This document shows positions 27,075 through 33,539 of a stretch of 59,042 bases of DNA, piece after piece. Origin of the DNA: a virus; IMG/VR virus record IMGVR_UViG_3300030110_001528, positions 1-59,042 of that record; one strand, 5' to 3'. A model generated the notes under the pieces. It searched no databases. It was not told the origin of the DNA and was given only the letters and a program-made list of their open reading frames with translations. Position 1 is the stretch's first letter; each line of letters begins with the position of its first letter. The translations under genes and the position numbers were made by a program.

Positions 27075-27103
27075 TATATAGGCATTTTGTTACCTAAAAT
27101 CAA
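27075..27103 (-). promoter_or_regulatory. Leftward sigma70-type promoter
   Basis: On the minus strand: -35 TTGATT (27103-27098), 17-base spacer, -10 TATATA (27080-27075). The spacer contains GTAACAAAATGCC, matching the core found in the promoters at 29446 and 33540. It would drive the gene starting at 26846 and the XRE regulator. Confidence 0.72.
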
Positions 27104-27314
27104 GTGAGATTTTTTAAAAAAAATTTTTTGAAAATTTTTCGTGACCGTTTCTCTGAAACTCGCCCCGTGAGGGAACCGAGCGGGGTCCCCCCTTTTGGGG
27201 GGTCTTCCAGGCGAGCGGAGCGAGCCGATTTCCGATCCCAGAACGTAGGGTACCTGCCGATTTAAAGCCCATGAGTTGGATACAAATCCCGATCCCGTGT
27301 GTAACACGGGATAT

Positions 27315-27343
27315 AAAAAGCCCTGCGAAGCAGGGCTTTTTTT
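27315..27343 (-). terminator. Terminator after the amidoligase gene
   Basis: An 8-bp stem AGCCCTGC/GCAGGGCT (27319-27326 with 27330-27337, GAA loop) has an A-run on the left and a T-run on the right, so it can terminate in both directions. On the minus strand it lies about 50 bases after the amidoligase stop. Confidence 0.85.
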
Positions 27344-27349
27344 CTCTTT

Positions 27350-27374
27350 AGGCCCCTCGAAGAGGGGCCTTTTT
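27350..27374. terminator. Second terminator hairpin
   Basis: A 9-bp stem AGGCCCCTC/GAGGGGCCT (27350-27358 with 27362-27370) is followed by TTTTT on the plus strand. It would stop rightward read-through; on the minus strand it is the first stem after the amidoligase stop at 27391 and adds to termination by its neighbour. Confidence 0.75.
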
Positions 27375-27390
27375 AATGAGGCTGAGAGGG

Positions 27391-28548
27391 TCAAGAAAAT
27401 GTTTGTGCTCTCGTGTTGAAATACTCAAACAACTCATCGCTTACTTCTGACCATATGGAAGGATTACCTGCCCTATTCGCTGAAAGCATTGTTACATCTG
27501 TTGAACCGCTTCTAAAAGTCTTTAGAATTTTATAGCTTGCGAACTCGTCACCGCTACCGTATGATCTGCCGTTAGCTTGTTGCGTGTTGGTAACAATGGC
27601 ACCGTCACCAAAACGTGCTCTCATCTCTGAAATTCTACCTGCGATATTTGAACGTGTTGTACCAGTAGCCATCATTAAATCCTGCACTGTCGAACCTTCA
27701 TCGGTTCTACATAATTGATATATTTGATCTAGTCTTGTGCCTTGTCTGTATGGTTGATCGGGTGTTGTTGTCTCTGCTAGGTCATTTTGATATTCTAGAA
27801 AATGATTATCAGTAGTTTTATACAAAGTATAAATTAATTCTATCCAATTCATTATCTTTTTGCATTCAGTAGAACCGCTATTTTGTCTAAATTCTATAGT
27901 GCCTTTATACCTTCTACTTGTTGGATCGGATGGTTCAAAATTCACAGCATAAAATTTTCCACCAATAATAGAATTAAGTTCACTTAAAGTTGTTGCACGG
28001 TTCCAACGTGAACTGCTCGTCTGTCTGTCAATTGGTTTGCAATAGCTGTTATCAGTTCTACTATTAGGTAAAATATTATTGATTAATAATTGGTTCATAC
28101 CGTAACGTGTAGCTACTGTTTTCATTAAGTAAAAAGGCATTGGATCGGCTTTATTTTCGGAATAAAAACCGCTATTACCTTGAACTATATGATTAATTTG
28201 TTCTTTGCAAAAGTCTTCTGGATGCATTTTAGTATTGTCTAGCCATTCAATGCCAAAATGAACATGACCGCCACATTTAGTGGTAATACCTGCGTTAAGT
28301 TCTAGAAGTGCACCTTCAATTGTTAACAATTGATTATTAAGAAACGGACAAATAGCCATTGGCGGTAAAACAATTTCAAAGACTTGTTGGTCACTGCTTG
28401 TTGCGTCTGTGATAACCTTGCACCAATTTATATTATTACTTCTTAAAGCATTGGTAATTACTTCAATTCCACTTTGTCTTCTAGTAGTTGAACTTAAAAC
28501 TATTTCAATCTCTATTCCTATTATTGGTGTTTTATTAAATGTATACAT
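27391..28548 (-). CDS. Amidoligase (COOH-NH2 ligase, glutamine-synthetase-like fold)
   Basis: 385 residues from ATG 28548 (GGAAAAAA upstream). Family signatures are clear: 'GIEIEIVL' at residues 11-18, 'FEIVLPP' at 57-63, 'CGGHVHFGI' at 92-100 and 'GTIEFRQNSGS' near 220. These match the phage and bacterial amidoligases that use ATP to form amide bonds between carboxylates and amines. After about residue 275 a winged-helix-like segment follows ('IYQLCRTDEGSTVQDLMMAT', 'SNIAGRISEMRARFGDG'), an apparent fusion. It has its own promoter, operator and terminators, and its partner is the GGCT-like gene upstream. Substrate unknown. Confidence 0.85.
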   Translation of the reverse strand: MYTFNKTPIIGIEIEIVLSSTTRRQSGIEVITNALRSNNINWCKVITDATSSDQQVFEIVLPPMAICPFLNNQLLTIEGALLELNAGITTKCGGHVHFGIEWLDNTKMHPEDFCKEQINHIVQGNSGFYSENKADPMPFYLMKTVATRYGMNQLLINNILPNSRTDNSYCKPIDRQTSSSRWNRATTLSELNSIIGGKFYAVNFEPSDPTSRRYKGTIEFRQNSGSTECKKIMNWIELIYTLYKTTDNHFLEYQNDLAETTTPDQPYRQGTRLDQIYQLCRTDEGSTVQDLMMATGTTRSNIAGRISEMRARFGDGAIVTNTQQANGRSYGSGDEFASYKILKTFRSGSTDVTMLSANRAGNPSIWSEVSDELFEYFNTRAQTFS

Positions 28549-28573
28549 GATTTTTTCCTATGTTGTTTTAATA

Positions 28574-28590
28574 TATGGGATTATCCCATA
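28574..28590. promoter_or_regulatory. Operator palindrome TATGGGATTATCCCATA
   Basis: A perfect 17-bp palindrome (8+1+8) lies just downstream of the -10 box of the promoter at 28596-28624 and upstream of the amidoligase start. A sister site with the same layout, TATGGGAATTTCCCATA, lies in the recombination-operon promoter (45266-45282). It is a likely repressor site that covers the start of transcription. Confidence 0.78.
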
Positions 28591-28595
28591 CACTA

Positions 28596-28624
28596 AATAT
28601 ATCATGTAACATATTCCCTATCAA
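28596..28624 (-). promoter_or_regulatory. Leftward promoter of the amidoligase gene
   Basis: Minus strand: -35 TTGATA (28624-28619), 17-base spacer, -10 TATATT (28601-28596). The operator palindrome starts 5 bases further on. The start codon is 48 bases downstream. Confidence 0.78.
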
Positions 28625-28663
28625 GTAAAAAAAACAATTAAATACCAATAAAATCAATAACTT

Positions 28664-28744
28664 AGCGAGCCCTGCGGGCTCGTGTTTTCCAGCCCTGCGG
28701 GCTGGTTTTAGCCCAGCGGGCTGGGCTTAACGAACAATTGTTCG
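28664..28744. repeat. Array of three GC-rich hairpins plus a CGAACAATTGTTCG palindrome
   Basis: Three stems with the shared core AGCCC(T/A)GCGGGCT: CGAGCCC-TGC-GGGCTCG (28666-28682), CCAGCCC-TGC-GGGCTGG (28689-28705) and AGCCCAG-CGGG-CTGGGCT (28710-28727). The palindrome CGAACAATTGTTCG follows at 28731-28744. They stand out in AT-rich DNA between two transcription units. They may be redundant terminators, RNA structures, or sites for a protein. Confidence 0.72.
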
Positions 28745-28755
28745 TATTTACCAGT

Positions 28756-28780
28756 AAAAAAAAGGGTGGCGAAGCCACCC
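28756..28780 (-). terminator. Terminator after the GGCT-like gene
   Basis: A 7-bp stem GGGTGGC/GCCACCC (28764-28770 with 28774-28780, GAA loop) is followed on the minus strand by eight Ts (28763-28756). It lies 50 bases past the GGCT stop at 28830. Confidence 0.88.
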
Positions 28781-28829
28781 TGCGGGGGAAATCCTGCGTC
28801 AGATTTTCCCCGATCAAGTTATTTCCCGA

Positions 28830-29303
28830 TCAAATCTTTACCCGATGAAATGATCTGACCGAATTTTTTCTTGTCACGTTATCAAATTGCTGTGACTTGA
28901 ATTGCGACCAACCAAGTGATTCGTAAAGGTGATTGGTCTTGAGTCCAAAATCCTTGTACCCATCTAAGATACCATTAAAATAATGTGTGCTTGGCGGTAA
29001 CAAATCTTTTTGATTCATTACGTAAGTCATCATACCGTTAACAGTAATCTTGCGATACAAATGCGGGAATCCCTCATAGATATCTAAACTGTTTTCACAT
29101 TCGTCAGTGATCTGCCACACACCAACGGGTAAAAGGTCGTCAGCATTTCTGCTCGGCTCAATGTCAGCAACACCCCTAAACACTAATCTCCAATTAGGAA
29201 TGTAAGCAGAACCTAATTGTTTTGCATTAGGGCATCTCTTAGCCATTTGGGTCAAATTAAGATTTGACCCATAAGCAAAGTATAGTTTATTTTTTTCGTT
29301 CAT
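28830..29303 (-). CDS. Gamma-glutamylcyclotransferase-like (AIG2/GGCT fold) protein
   Basis: 157 residues, ATG 29303. 'LYFAYGSNLNLTQMAKRCPN' carries the YGSN substrate loop (residues 11-14), 'WRLVFRGVADI' follows, and 'LDIYEGFPHLYRK' contains the family's catalytic acid at Glu77. Enzymes of this fold cyclise and release gamma-glutamyl or similar amide-linked groups. Phage copies are known to occur beside amidoligases, as here: the next gene downstream is the amidoligase. The pair probably makes and trims an amide-linked modification. Confidence 0.85.
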   Translation of the reverse strand: MNEKNKLYFAYGSNLNLTQMAKRCPNAKQLGSAYIPNWRLVFRGVADIEPSRNADDLLPVGVWQITDECENSLDIYEGFPHLYRKITVNGMMTYVMNQKDLLPPSTHYFNGILDGYKDFGLKTNHLYESLGWSQFKSQQFDNVTRKNSVRSFHRVKI

Positions 29304-29415
29304 TGTTTTTTCTCTCTTTCTCGCTCTGTAATTTAAAGTTCATATCAAATGCAACTTTGGTTTTAAACTTATTAATCGCTTGTCTATGTCGTCTTGAAAT
29401 TGATTTTACGTACAT
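29287..29415 (-). CDS. 42-residue basic protein upstream of the GGCT gene
   Basis: From ATG 29415, with AAAGGAG at good spacing: 'MYVKSISRRHRQAINKFKTK', 'VAFDMNFKLQSEKERKNNER', KK. It overlaps the GGCT start by 17 bases. It is the first reading frame after the promoter at 29446-29474, and its strong SD suggests it is translated. Possibly a leader peptide or small nucleic-acid binder. Confidence 0.55.
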   Translation of the reverse strand: MYVKSISRRHRQAINKFKTKVAFDMNFKLQSEKERKNNERKK

Positions 29416-29445
29416 TTAAACTTTCTCCTTTTTGTTTATATATAT

Positions 29446-29474
29446 AATATAGGTATTATGTTACATGATGTCAA
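29446..29474 (-). promoter_or_regulatory. Strong leftward promoter for the GGCT gene
   Basis: Minus strand: consensus -35 TTGACA (29474-29469), 17-base spacer containing GTAACATAATACC, -10 TATATT (29451-29446). The first start codon is about 30 bases downstream. It shares its spacer core with the promoters at 27075 and 33540. Confidence 0.83.
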
Positions 29475-29876
29475 GGGAATAAATAATTTAATTTAAATTA
29501 ATTTTACAACAGACTCTCCTGTAAATCGACAGCACGCTGTACTCCTGTTTACGAACAATTGTTCGGGTTCAGGGATTCTTCAGGGAAATCAAAAAATCCC
29601 AGCGACACCACATCGCTGGTAGTTTGGGAGGAAATAATGAGTCGCTGGTTAAGCGATCCATTTAAATTTACTTCGAGAAGCAACTGCCGTCCAGTTAAAA
29701 ATCCGAACAATTGTTCAATCCAGCAGGATGTCGTCCTGCTGGCTACCTGTTGGGAGTACGAACAATTCTTCGGGTTCAGGATCAGGAACAGCGAATCCCG
29801 ATCCCGATTCCCGAACATTTCTGTGTTACGCTGGGAATCTCAGGTTCACGCTGGGCGTTTACCCCCCGTACCAGTG
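29475..29876. other. Non-coding region after terS with repeats and hairpins; candidate pac region
   Basis: No convincing gene. It holds a terminator (29591-29619), a 10-bp hairpin CCAGCAGGAT/GTCCTGCTGG near 29719-29741, and three CGAACAATT palindromes (29552-29565 perfect, 29704-29717 and 29759-29772 imperfect). Two lie in a near-identical 23-base direct repeat ending GGGTTCAGG. Short tandem CCCGAT words lie near 29800. Directly 3' of terS, this is where a packaging start site could lie. That role is inferred from position only. Confidence 0.6.
29591..29619 (-). terminator. Terminator downstream of terS
   Basis: A 7-bp stem CCAGCGA/TCGCTGG (29599-29605 with 29613-29619) is followed on the minus strand by GATTTTTT. 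It lies 258 bases past the terS stop and closes the early operon before the GGCT promoter. Confidence 0.8.
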
Positions 29877-30413
29877 TTATTTCCCAGAATCTCCCAGCTC
29901 TTCGCTATTATCGACTATCTCAACCCGAACATCTTTTGCTGGCGTGACGTTACGCATCCTTCCTTGAGCTAATTTCTTAAATTCTTCCAGTTTCTCAATG
30001 ATTTGATCCCGATTAAGTCCGTTCATATCCTCGTGCATAATGTGTTGCTTATTAACCAGTAGTCCAGTTGCCTTCAATCTCAGTTCTTCCGCACGTATTG
30101 CTTCCCCGATTTTACCATTATCCCAAGCTTCGTTACGCATCTTGAGTAAATCCCGAACAGACTTCTCAACAGTTACCCCGAACCTTGCGTTTGCTTCCAT
30201 ACGCATCTCTTGATATCGCTCCTGTACAACAGGATTACGCAACAACCTTACCGCATCAACAGTTGGATTACTGTATCCCGCTTCTCTTGCCGAAGCCGTT
30301 TGTGTCATATCCCGATACATGAAGTTATCCAAGAACCGTTGTTGTTTAGCAGTAAGTCTTTTCCACCCTGCTTTACTTTGTTCTTTCGTTAATGTTTCAC
30401 CAACCTTGCTCAT
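29877..30413 (-). CDS. terS: Terminase small subunit
   Basis: 178 residues, AGGAG before ATG 30413. 'KRLTAKQQRFLDNFMYRDMT', 'QTASAREAGYSNPTVDAVRL' and 'LRNPVVQERYQEMRMEANA' match the Terminase_2 family: an N-terminal helix-turn-helix that binds DNA, then 'KSVRDLLKMRNEAWDNGKIG' and a helical oligomerisation region, then an acidic tail. It is the last gene of the leftward early operon and is 6 kb from terL. Confidence 0.88.
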   Translation of the reverse strand: MSKVGETLTKEQSKAGWKRLTAKQQRFLDNFMYRDMTQTASAREAGYSNPTVDAVRLLRNPVVQERYQEMRMEANARFGVTVEKSVRDLLKMRNEAWDNGKIGEAIRAEELRLKATGLLVNKQHIMHEDMNGLNRDQIIEKLEEFKKLAQGRMRNVTPAKDVRVEIVDNSEELGDSGK

Positions 30414-30747
30414 ATATTCTCCTGTTTAGTATGGGTGTGAATGTTCCTTCTTCGTAATCCACACCCGAACAATTTATCGTGCTGGACGCTAAAAAAAATA
30501 TAGGGGGAGGTGGTGGGTTACTTACCACCCCCCTATACCCCCTATAGGGGGTAAGTCTCGGTAAGTTGGTAAGTTGTAATAAAATCAATGACTTAGCAAG
30601 CACAATTAACTTACCATAACAGGATGTAACCACCGTAACCACTTCCCGATTAATGTAATAAAAACAAACACTTAACAAGTTACCAACCAATCTACTTACC
30701 ACCGTAACTTCGTAACCCGTAACCTGTTGTTCACGTTTCGTACTCAT
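30397..30747 (-). CDS. Uncertain reading frame between zinc-ribbon gene and terS
   Basis: 116 residues. ATG 30747 lies in an ATGA overlap with AAGGTG upstream, and the stop overlaps the terS start by 17 bases, so the frame is set up like a real gene. The interior is odd: a Val/Thr-rich start ('TGYEVTVVSRLVGNLLSV'), a PPPPP run, and many GTTAC/GGTAAC words in the DNA (30500-30720) that look like iterated non-coding sequence. The end, 'GVDYEEGTFTPILN', matches a tail-fibre C-terminal consensus and may be a recombination remnant. Confidence 0.35.
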   Translation of the reverse strand: MSTKREQQVTGYEVTVVSRLVGNLLSVCFYYINREVVTVVTSCYGKLIVLAKSLILLQLTNLPRLTPYRGYRGVVSNPPPPPIFFLASSTINCSGVDYEEGTFTPILNRRIYEQGW

Positions 30748-30926
30748 TTTTCACCTTGTTCGTAACTACAATCAACACACAAATAGGTGTGGTCATTATA
30801 TAAGATAAACCAATCTTCTTCTTTTGTTATTTTGCATCTTGGACATTCTAAACTACTTGTCAACAACAGTTCTCTTTGTTGTTTTTTCTTATTACTTTTA
30901 ATAGGAAACGCAATAACTTCACCCAT
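30744..30926 (-). CDS. Small zinc-ribbon protein
   Basis: 60 residues, TAATG start after the SleB-type gene. Cys pairs 'CPRC' and 'CVDC', 21 residues apart, form a zinc ribbon; the first half is basic ('FPIKSNKKKQQRELL'). One of five tiny Cys-pair proteins in this 5-kb region. Such proteins often bind nucleic acid or host transcription proteins, but no target can be named. Confidence 0.72.
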   Translation of the reverse strand: MGEVIAFPIKSNKKKQQRELLLTSSLECPRCKITKEEDWFILYNDHTYLCVDCSYEQGEK

Positions 30927-31363
30927 TACTCATACTCCCATCTATAAAAACAATGCGTGTCAATGCAAACGGTATTGGTGAACGCATTAGCCCAATAAGG
31001 TTGAACATAATTAGCATGATAATGGGTTGAACCATCAGTAACGTCAATAGTAATTTGTTCGTTTATGACAACCCATGCGATACTTTCAGCCCAGCCGTAT
31101 GCCTGTTTGTCAGCAATATGTTCGGGTTTGCCATCACAATAGAAGCTAAAAGCACATTTATCCCGAACAATTTTACTGCTATCCCATGAATACCTCAACC
31201 CATCCGTGACAACTTCGCATACTGTGTTCGGGAAACGATAATCGTTTACTCGATTCATAACCACTTGAGCCACCGCTAATTGAGCCACCGTTGATTCCGA
31301 TCTTGCTTCAAAGTAGATAGCATAACTCATGCACGTTAAAGCCGTTGCGGTTTCAAGTAACAT
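30926..31363 (-). CDS. SleB-type cell-wall hydrolase (Hydrolase_2 family)
   Basis: 145 residues. 'YAIYFEARSESTVAQLAVAQ' contains the catalytic Glu19, followed by 'VVMNRVNDYRFPNTVCEVV', 'CAFSFYCDGKPE' and 'DVTDGSTHYHANYVQPYW', the fixed order of the SleB/CwlJ hydrolase family, which cleaves peptidoglycan glycan strands. Residues 1-16 are moderately hydrophobic but give no clear signal peptide. It sits next to terS, far from the holin and from the second hydrolase at 45872. Three sites of the dispersed CCGAAC word fall in this gene, each in a different reading frame. Confidence 0.86.
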   Translation of the reverse strand: MLLETATALTCMSYAIYFEARSESTVAQLAVAQVVMNRVNDYRFPNTVCEVVTDGLRYSWDSSKIVRDKCAFSFYCDGKPEHIADKQAYGWAESIAWVVINEQITIDVTDGSTHYHANYVQPYWANAFTNTVCIDTHCFYRWEYE

Positions 31364-31869
31364 TATAACCCCCTATTCTTCAACATGCGTTCAACTCTAT
31401 TAAGAGGGCGATTGCGAATAAGTTTATTTTCGGGAACCCTGCGTTTTTTATTACCACTTGATGTACGTGAATATTTTTTTTGACCATCATAGTCGGATAT
31501 TTCATCCAAGACATTTCGTGTTAGCACAGCTATTGAACCGTTAAAGGATATTTTACCATACTTATCGTACTCTTCGGCTCTTGGATCATCAACAAACTTA
31601 CCCCTACCCCAATCCTCAGCAAGACGTTTCTTTTTCGGCATATGTTTTGGTAAAGTCCATGATGGTTTATGCCATTGCGATTGTTGACGAGGGGAATTGT
31701 TCGGTTTCTTTTGATAAAGAATGTTTTTTACTTGCTCTACACTAAGACCAAATTTCTTGGCAACATCTTCTGTGGTGTGTATTTTGTCATGCTTGTATCG
31801 TTTCAATAACATTCCTTTTTGATGAAATGCTTTAACTTCTTTTTTAAATTCTTCTGAATACTTCGTCAT
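31363..31869 (-). CDS. Helix-turn-helix-type protein of unknown function
   Basis: 168 residues, ATG 31869 with a weak SD. Residues 1-52 ('YSEEFKKEVKAFHQKGMLLK', 'TTEDVAKKFGLSVEQVKNIL') resemble a transposase-like or sigma-like HTH. The rest is basic and Trp-containing with 'AEDWGRGKFVDDPRAEEYDK'. No catalytic motif. A DNA-binding regulator or adaptor is likely. Confidence 0.62.
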   Translation of the reverse strand: MTKYSEEFKKEVKAFHQKGMLLKRYKHDKIHTTEDVAKKFGLSVEQVKNILYQKKPNNSPRQQSQWHKPSWTLPKHMPKKKRLAEDWGRGKFVDDPRAEEYDKYGKISFNGSIAVLTRNVLDEISDYDGQKKYSRTSSGNKKRRVPENKLIRNRPLNRVERMLKNRGL

Positions 31870-31908
31870 TTATTTATTCTCATTTTAATTGAAATACATG
31901 TGGGTAAT

Positions 31909-32058
31909 CTATAAATTTTGTCGCCATGACTTAGAATGTTCTCGACATTTTACACAAATATTAAACCCTTTATAATAAACAATCGGGGGGGGATAATAAT
32001 ACTGTGATCTATAGTTTTGACGTACCCACTCGCCAATGAAAGGAACGAAAGTGAACAT
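31909..32058 (-). CDS. 49-residue protein with a Cys pair
   Basis: From ATG 32058, with GGGGGGA upstream: 'MFTFVPFIGEWVRQNYRSQY', 'YYPPPIVYYKGFNICVKCRE', 'HSKSWRQNL'. It has one CxxC pair and a later His. Start, SD and the lack of another frame support a gene, but at this length chance is possible. Related in style to the neighbouring zinc-ribbon proteins. Confidence 0.5.
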   Translation of the reverse strand: MFTFVPFIGEWVRQNYRSQYYYPPPIVYYKGFNICVKCREHSKSWRQNL

Positions 32059-32077
32059 TTCCCCCCTATTCCTTTAA

Positions 32078-32260
32078 TTAAATTCCGTTATGTAAGTATT
32101 CTTCTTGTTGAATTTCTAATTCATTGTTGTAACAATCTAAACATATAACGTCATTGGGTGACTTGTGATCTATGTTCGGAAATCTATAATCCGCAGGATC
32201 ACTATCACCAACCCAATCGGGTTTAACATTTTCATCATTACATTCTATGCACCTATACAT
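32078..32260 (-). CDS. Small zinc-ribbon protein
   Basis: 60 residues, GGAG before ATG 32260. Opens 'MYRCIECNDENVKPDWVGDS' and has a second pair 'CLDC' 34 residues later; acidic otherwise. It overlaps the preceding gene by 16 bases. Resembles the DksA/TraR style Cys-pair layout only loosely; no function assigned. Confidence 0.65.
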   Translation of the reverse strand: MYRCIECNDENVKPDWVGDSDPADYRFPNIDHKSPNDVICLDCYNNELEIQQEEYLHNGI

Positions 32261-32457
32261 AAACTTCTCCTCATGTGGTATTCATAATTTTCTATTTGGG
32301 AATCAATCTCATTGATAGTTGACCAATAAACCTCTGAATTACTGCCTAATCTAGGTTTAGATTGTTTTGCTCTGAACGGTTCTTCAACAACAAAAGAGTA
32401 ACCAACTTCATAGTCATCAAAATCTTTGTCAATGAGCGATGTAAATGCTTTAACCAT
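32245..32457 (-). CDS. Small acidic protein of unknown function
   Basis: 70 residues, TAATG start with the upstream metallopeptidase-like gene. 'MVKAFTSLIDKDFDDYEVGY', 'SFVVEEPFRAKQS' and 'NEIDSQIENYEYHMRRSL'. No motif. Coupled at both ends, so probably expressed with its neighbours. Confidence 0.6.
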   Translation of the reverse strand: MVKAFTSLIDKDFDDYEVGYSFVVEEPFRAKQSKPRLGSNSEVYWSTINEIDSQIENYEYHMRRSLCIGA

Positions 32458-32900
32458 TATGCCACCTCTTCAAAATGGCAGGAAACAACTTTAACTGTTC
32501 TGAAGTTTTTAGCATATTCGCAAATCTCCATCCAAATACCCTCAAATTGACCCTCTGTAACACCGTAGGACATTAAAGCACGTTTCATAATTCTACTAGC
32601 CGTATCTGTCCATACAAGAGAGTTAGCAACTGCAAACTTCCATGCACCAATCTCTTTTTCAAGAGTGTCATATTGCCACCCTTGATTACAACCAATAATG
32701 TGACCAATCTCATGCAAAGCCGAAACATAAAACCCCGTATTCTTCGTAGGTCGAATGCAGATAGTTCTTGTTTTTTGGTTTGCATAATACCTTGGAGTAA
32801 CATCTTTTAATGGTTGATAAATTACTTTGATCTTATGGTTTGCACATAACTCTTGTACGTGCAAAGCCATATCAATACGTTTTACTAATGCTCTAGTCAT
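32457..32900 (-). CDS. Zincin-like metallopeptidase (ImmA/IrrE-type layout)
   Basis: 147 residues, with the conserved leader GAAAGTGAGGTGTTAA before ATG 32900. 'VSALHEIGHIIG' supplies the HExxH zinc motif (His63, Glu64, His67). 'TLEKEIGAWKFAVANSLVW' follows at a distance suited to a third acidic ligand. The layout matches the small ImmA/IrrE (DUF955) zincins, which cleave repressors or act on host regulators. No HTH is fused here. A role in host takeover or in removing a repressor is plausible. Confidence 0.75.
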   Translation of the reverse strand: MTRALVKRIDMALHVQELCANHKIKVIYQPLKDVTPRYYANQKTRTICIRPTKNTGFYVSALHEIGHIIGCNQGWQYDTLEKEIGAWKFAVANSLVWTDTASRIMKRALMSYGVTEGQFEGIWMEICEYAKNFRTVKVVSCHFEEVA

Positions 32901-33270
32901 TTAACACCTCACTTTCTTTAGCCAAAATTGTACCGCCATCCTCGGTAACTAATTCCCATTTACCTTCGTAGTCAAAATTTTCAAATAATTTTGCAATTTC
33001 ATCTAATGTTTTTTTACCACTAGATGACATTCTATCGTAATCAAAATGTAAATCATCAATTAGACTAATAATTTCCAATTTTTTAATAAGAAATAAAACC
33101 TTATCTTTAGGAAAACCGTTATCTTCAATACAGTATTCAGTTTCACCTTTTAAAAAACTATTTACATAATCAATTACCTCTTTTGGTTTTTGACCTGCAA
33201 AATCTAATTTATGATTAAATTCAAAATCAAGAATTTTAACTAACTCTTTATAATCTTTATTTTTGTTCAT
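32893..33270 (-). CDS. Small early protein of unknown function
   Basis: 125 residues, starting in TAATG. Helical, acidic: 'YKELVKILDFEFNHKLDFAG', 'DKVLFLIKKLEIISLIDDLH', 'TLDEIAKLFENFDYEGKWEL'. It overlaps the next start by 8 bases. No recognised family; probably an early host-interaction protein. Confidence 0.62.
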   Translation of the reverse strand: MNKNKDYKELVKILDFEFNHKLDFAGQKPKEVIDYVNSFLKGETEYCIEDNGFPKDKVLFLIKKLEIISLIDDLHFDYDRMSSSGKKTLDEIAKLFENFDYEGKWELVTEDGGTILAKESEVLND

Positions 33271-33500
33271 TAGGCAGTCCTCGTAACTAAAAGTTTATTA
33301 TTGTAACTTGTAACAGAAACTTGTTTGTCAACATCAAGATTGCTTACGTTAATTAAATCTTTCTCATATAAGCCATATACTTCTGTATTTAGCACATCAC
33401 CCGATACATCATATTCATCATTATCAAAAATACCATTAGTCTTACCTACATAATGGATGGAAAACTTTCTGTCTGATGGGATATTAATATTTTTGTTCAT
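33270..33500 (-). CDS. Small early protein of unknown function
   Basis: 76 residues, first gene after the promoter at 33540-33568, with the leader GAAAGAGAGGTGCTAA directly before ATG 33500. Beta-rich: 'RKFSIHYVGKTNGIFDNDEY', 'SVTSYNNKLLVTRTA'. As the promoter-proximal gene it should be well expressed. No family recognised. Confidence 0.66.
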   Translation of the reverse strand: MNKNINIPSDRKFSIHYVGKTNGIFDNDEYDVSGDVLNTEVYGLYEKDLINVSNLDVDKQVSVTSYNNKLLVTRTA

Positions 33501-33539
33501 TTAGCACCTCTCTTTCGTTCTTTTGTTAGTGTATGATAG

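Larger units (their letters stand above)
26905..27390. other. Non-coding spacer with promoter and hairpins
   Basis: No convincing gene. From left to right: about 150 bases without recognisable features (26905-27060), a leftward promoter (27075-27103), a GC-rich stretch at about 27150-27240 with short inverted repeats including CCCCCC/GGGGGG around 27187-27204, a 9-bp hairpin (ATCCCGTGT/ACACGGGAT, 27292-27312), and two terminators (27315-27343, 27350-27374). The open frame 27047-27394 runs through all of these and is rejected as a gene. Confidence 0.7.

Noticed and set aside
27240-27312. A possible tRNA (T-arm-like GGATACAAATCC and 9-bp hairpin)
   Set aside because: I could not fold a cloverleaf on either strand: the anticodon stem and acceptor stem do not pair.
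27047-27394. A 115-codon leftward frame
   Set aside because: It spans a promoter, a hairpin and two terminators, and has no SD. The region is better explained as regulatory.
28731-29717. CGAACAATTGTTCG as LexA (SOS) boxes
   Set aside because: It fits GAAC-N4-GTTC of Gram-positive LexA sites loosely, but the phage looks Gram-negative-associated, half-sites are spread in coding DNA, and no SOS gene is near.
29549-29972. Overlapping frames of 78-137 codons on both strands
   Set aside because: They run through a terminator, palindromes and direct repeats after terS. Their protein-like look (Asn-Asn-Cys-Ser repeats) comes from the repeated CGAACAATT word.
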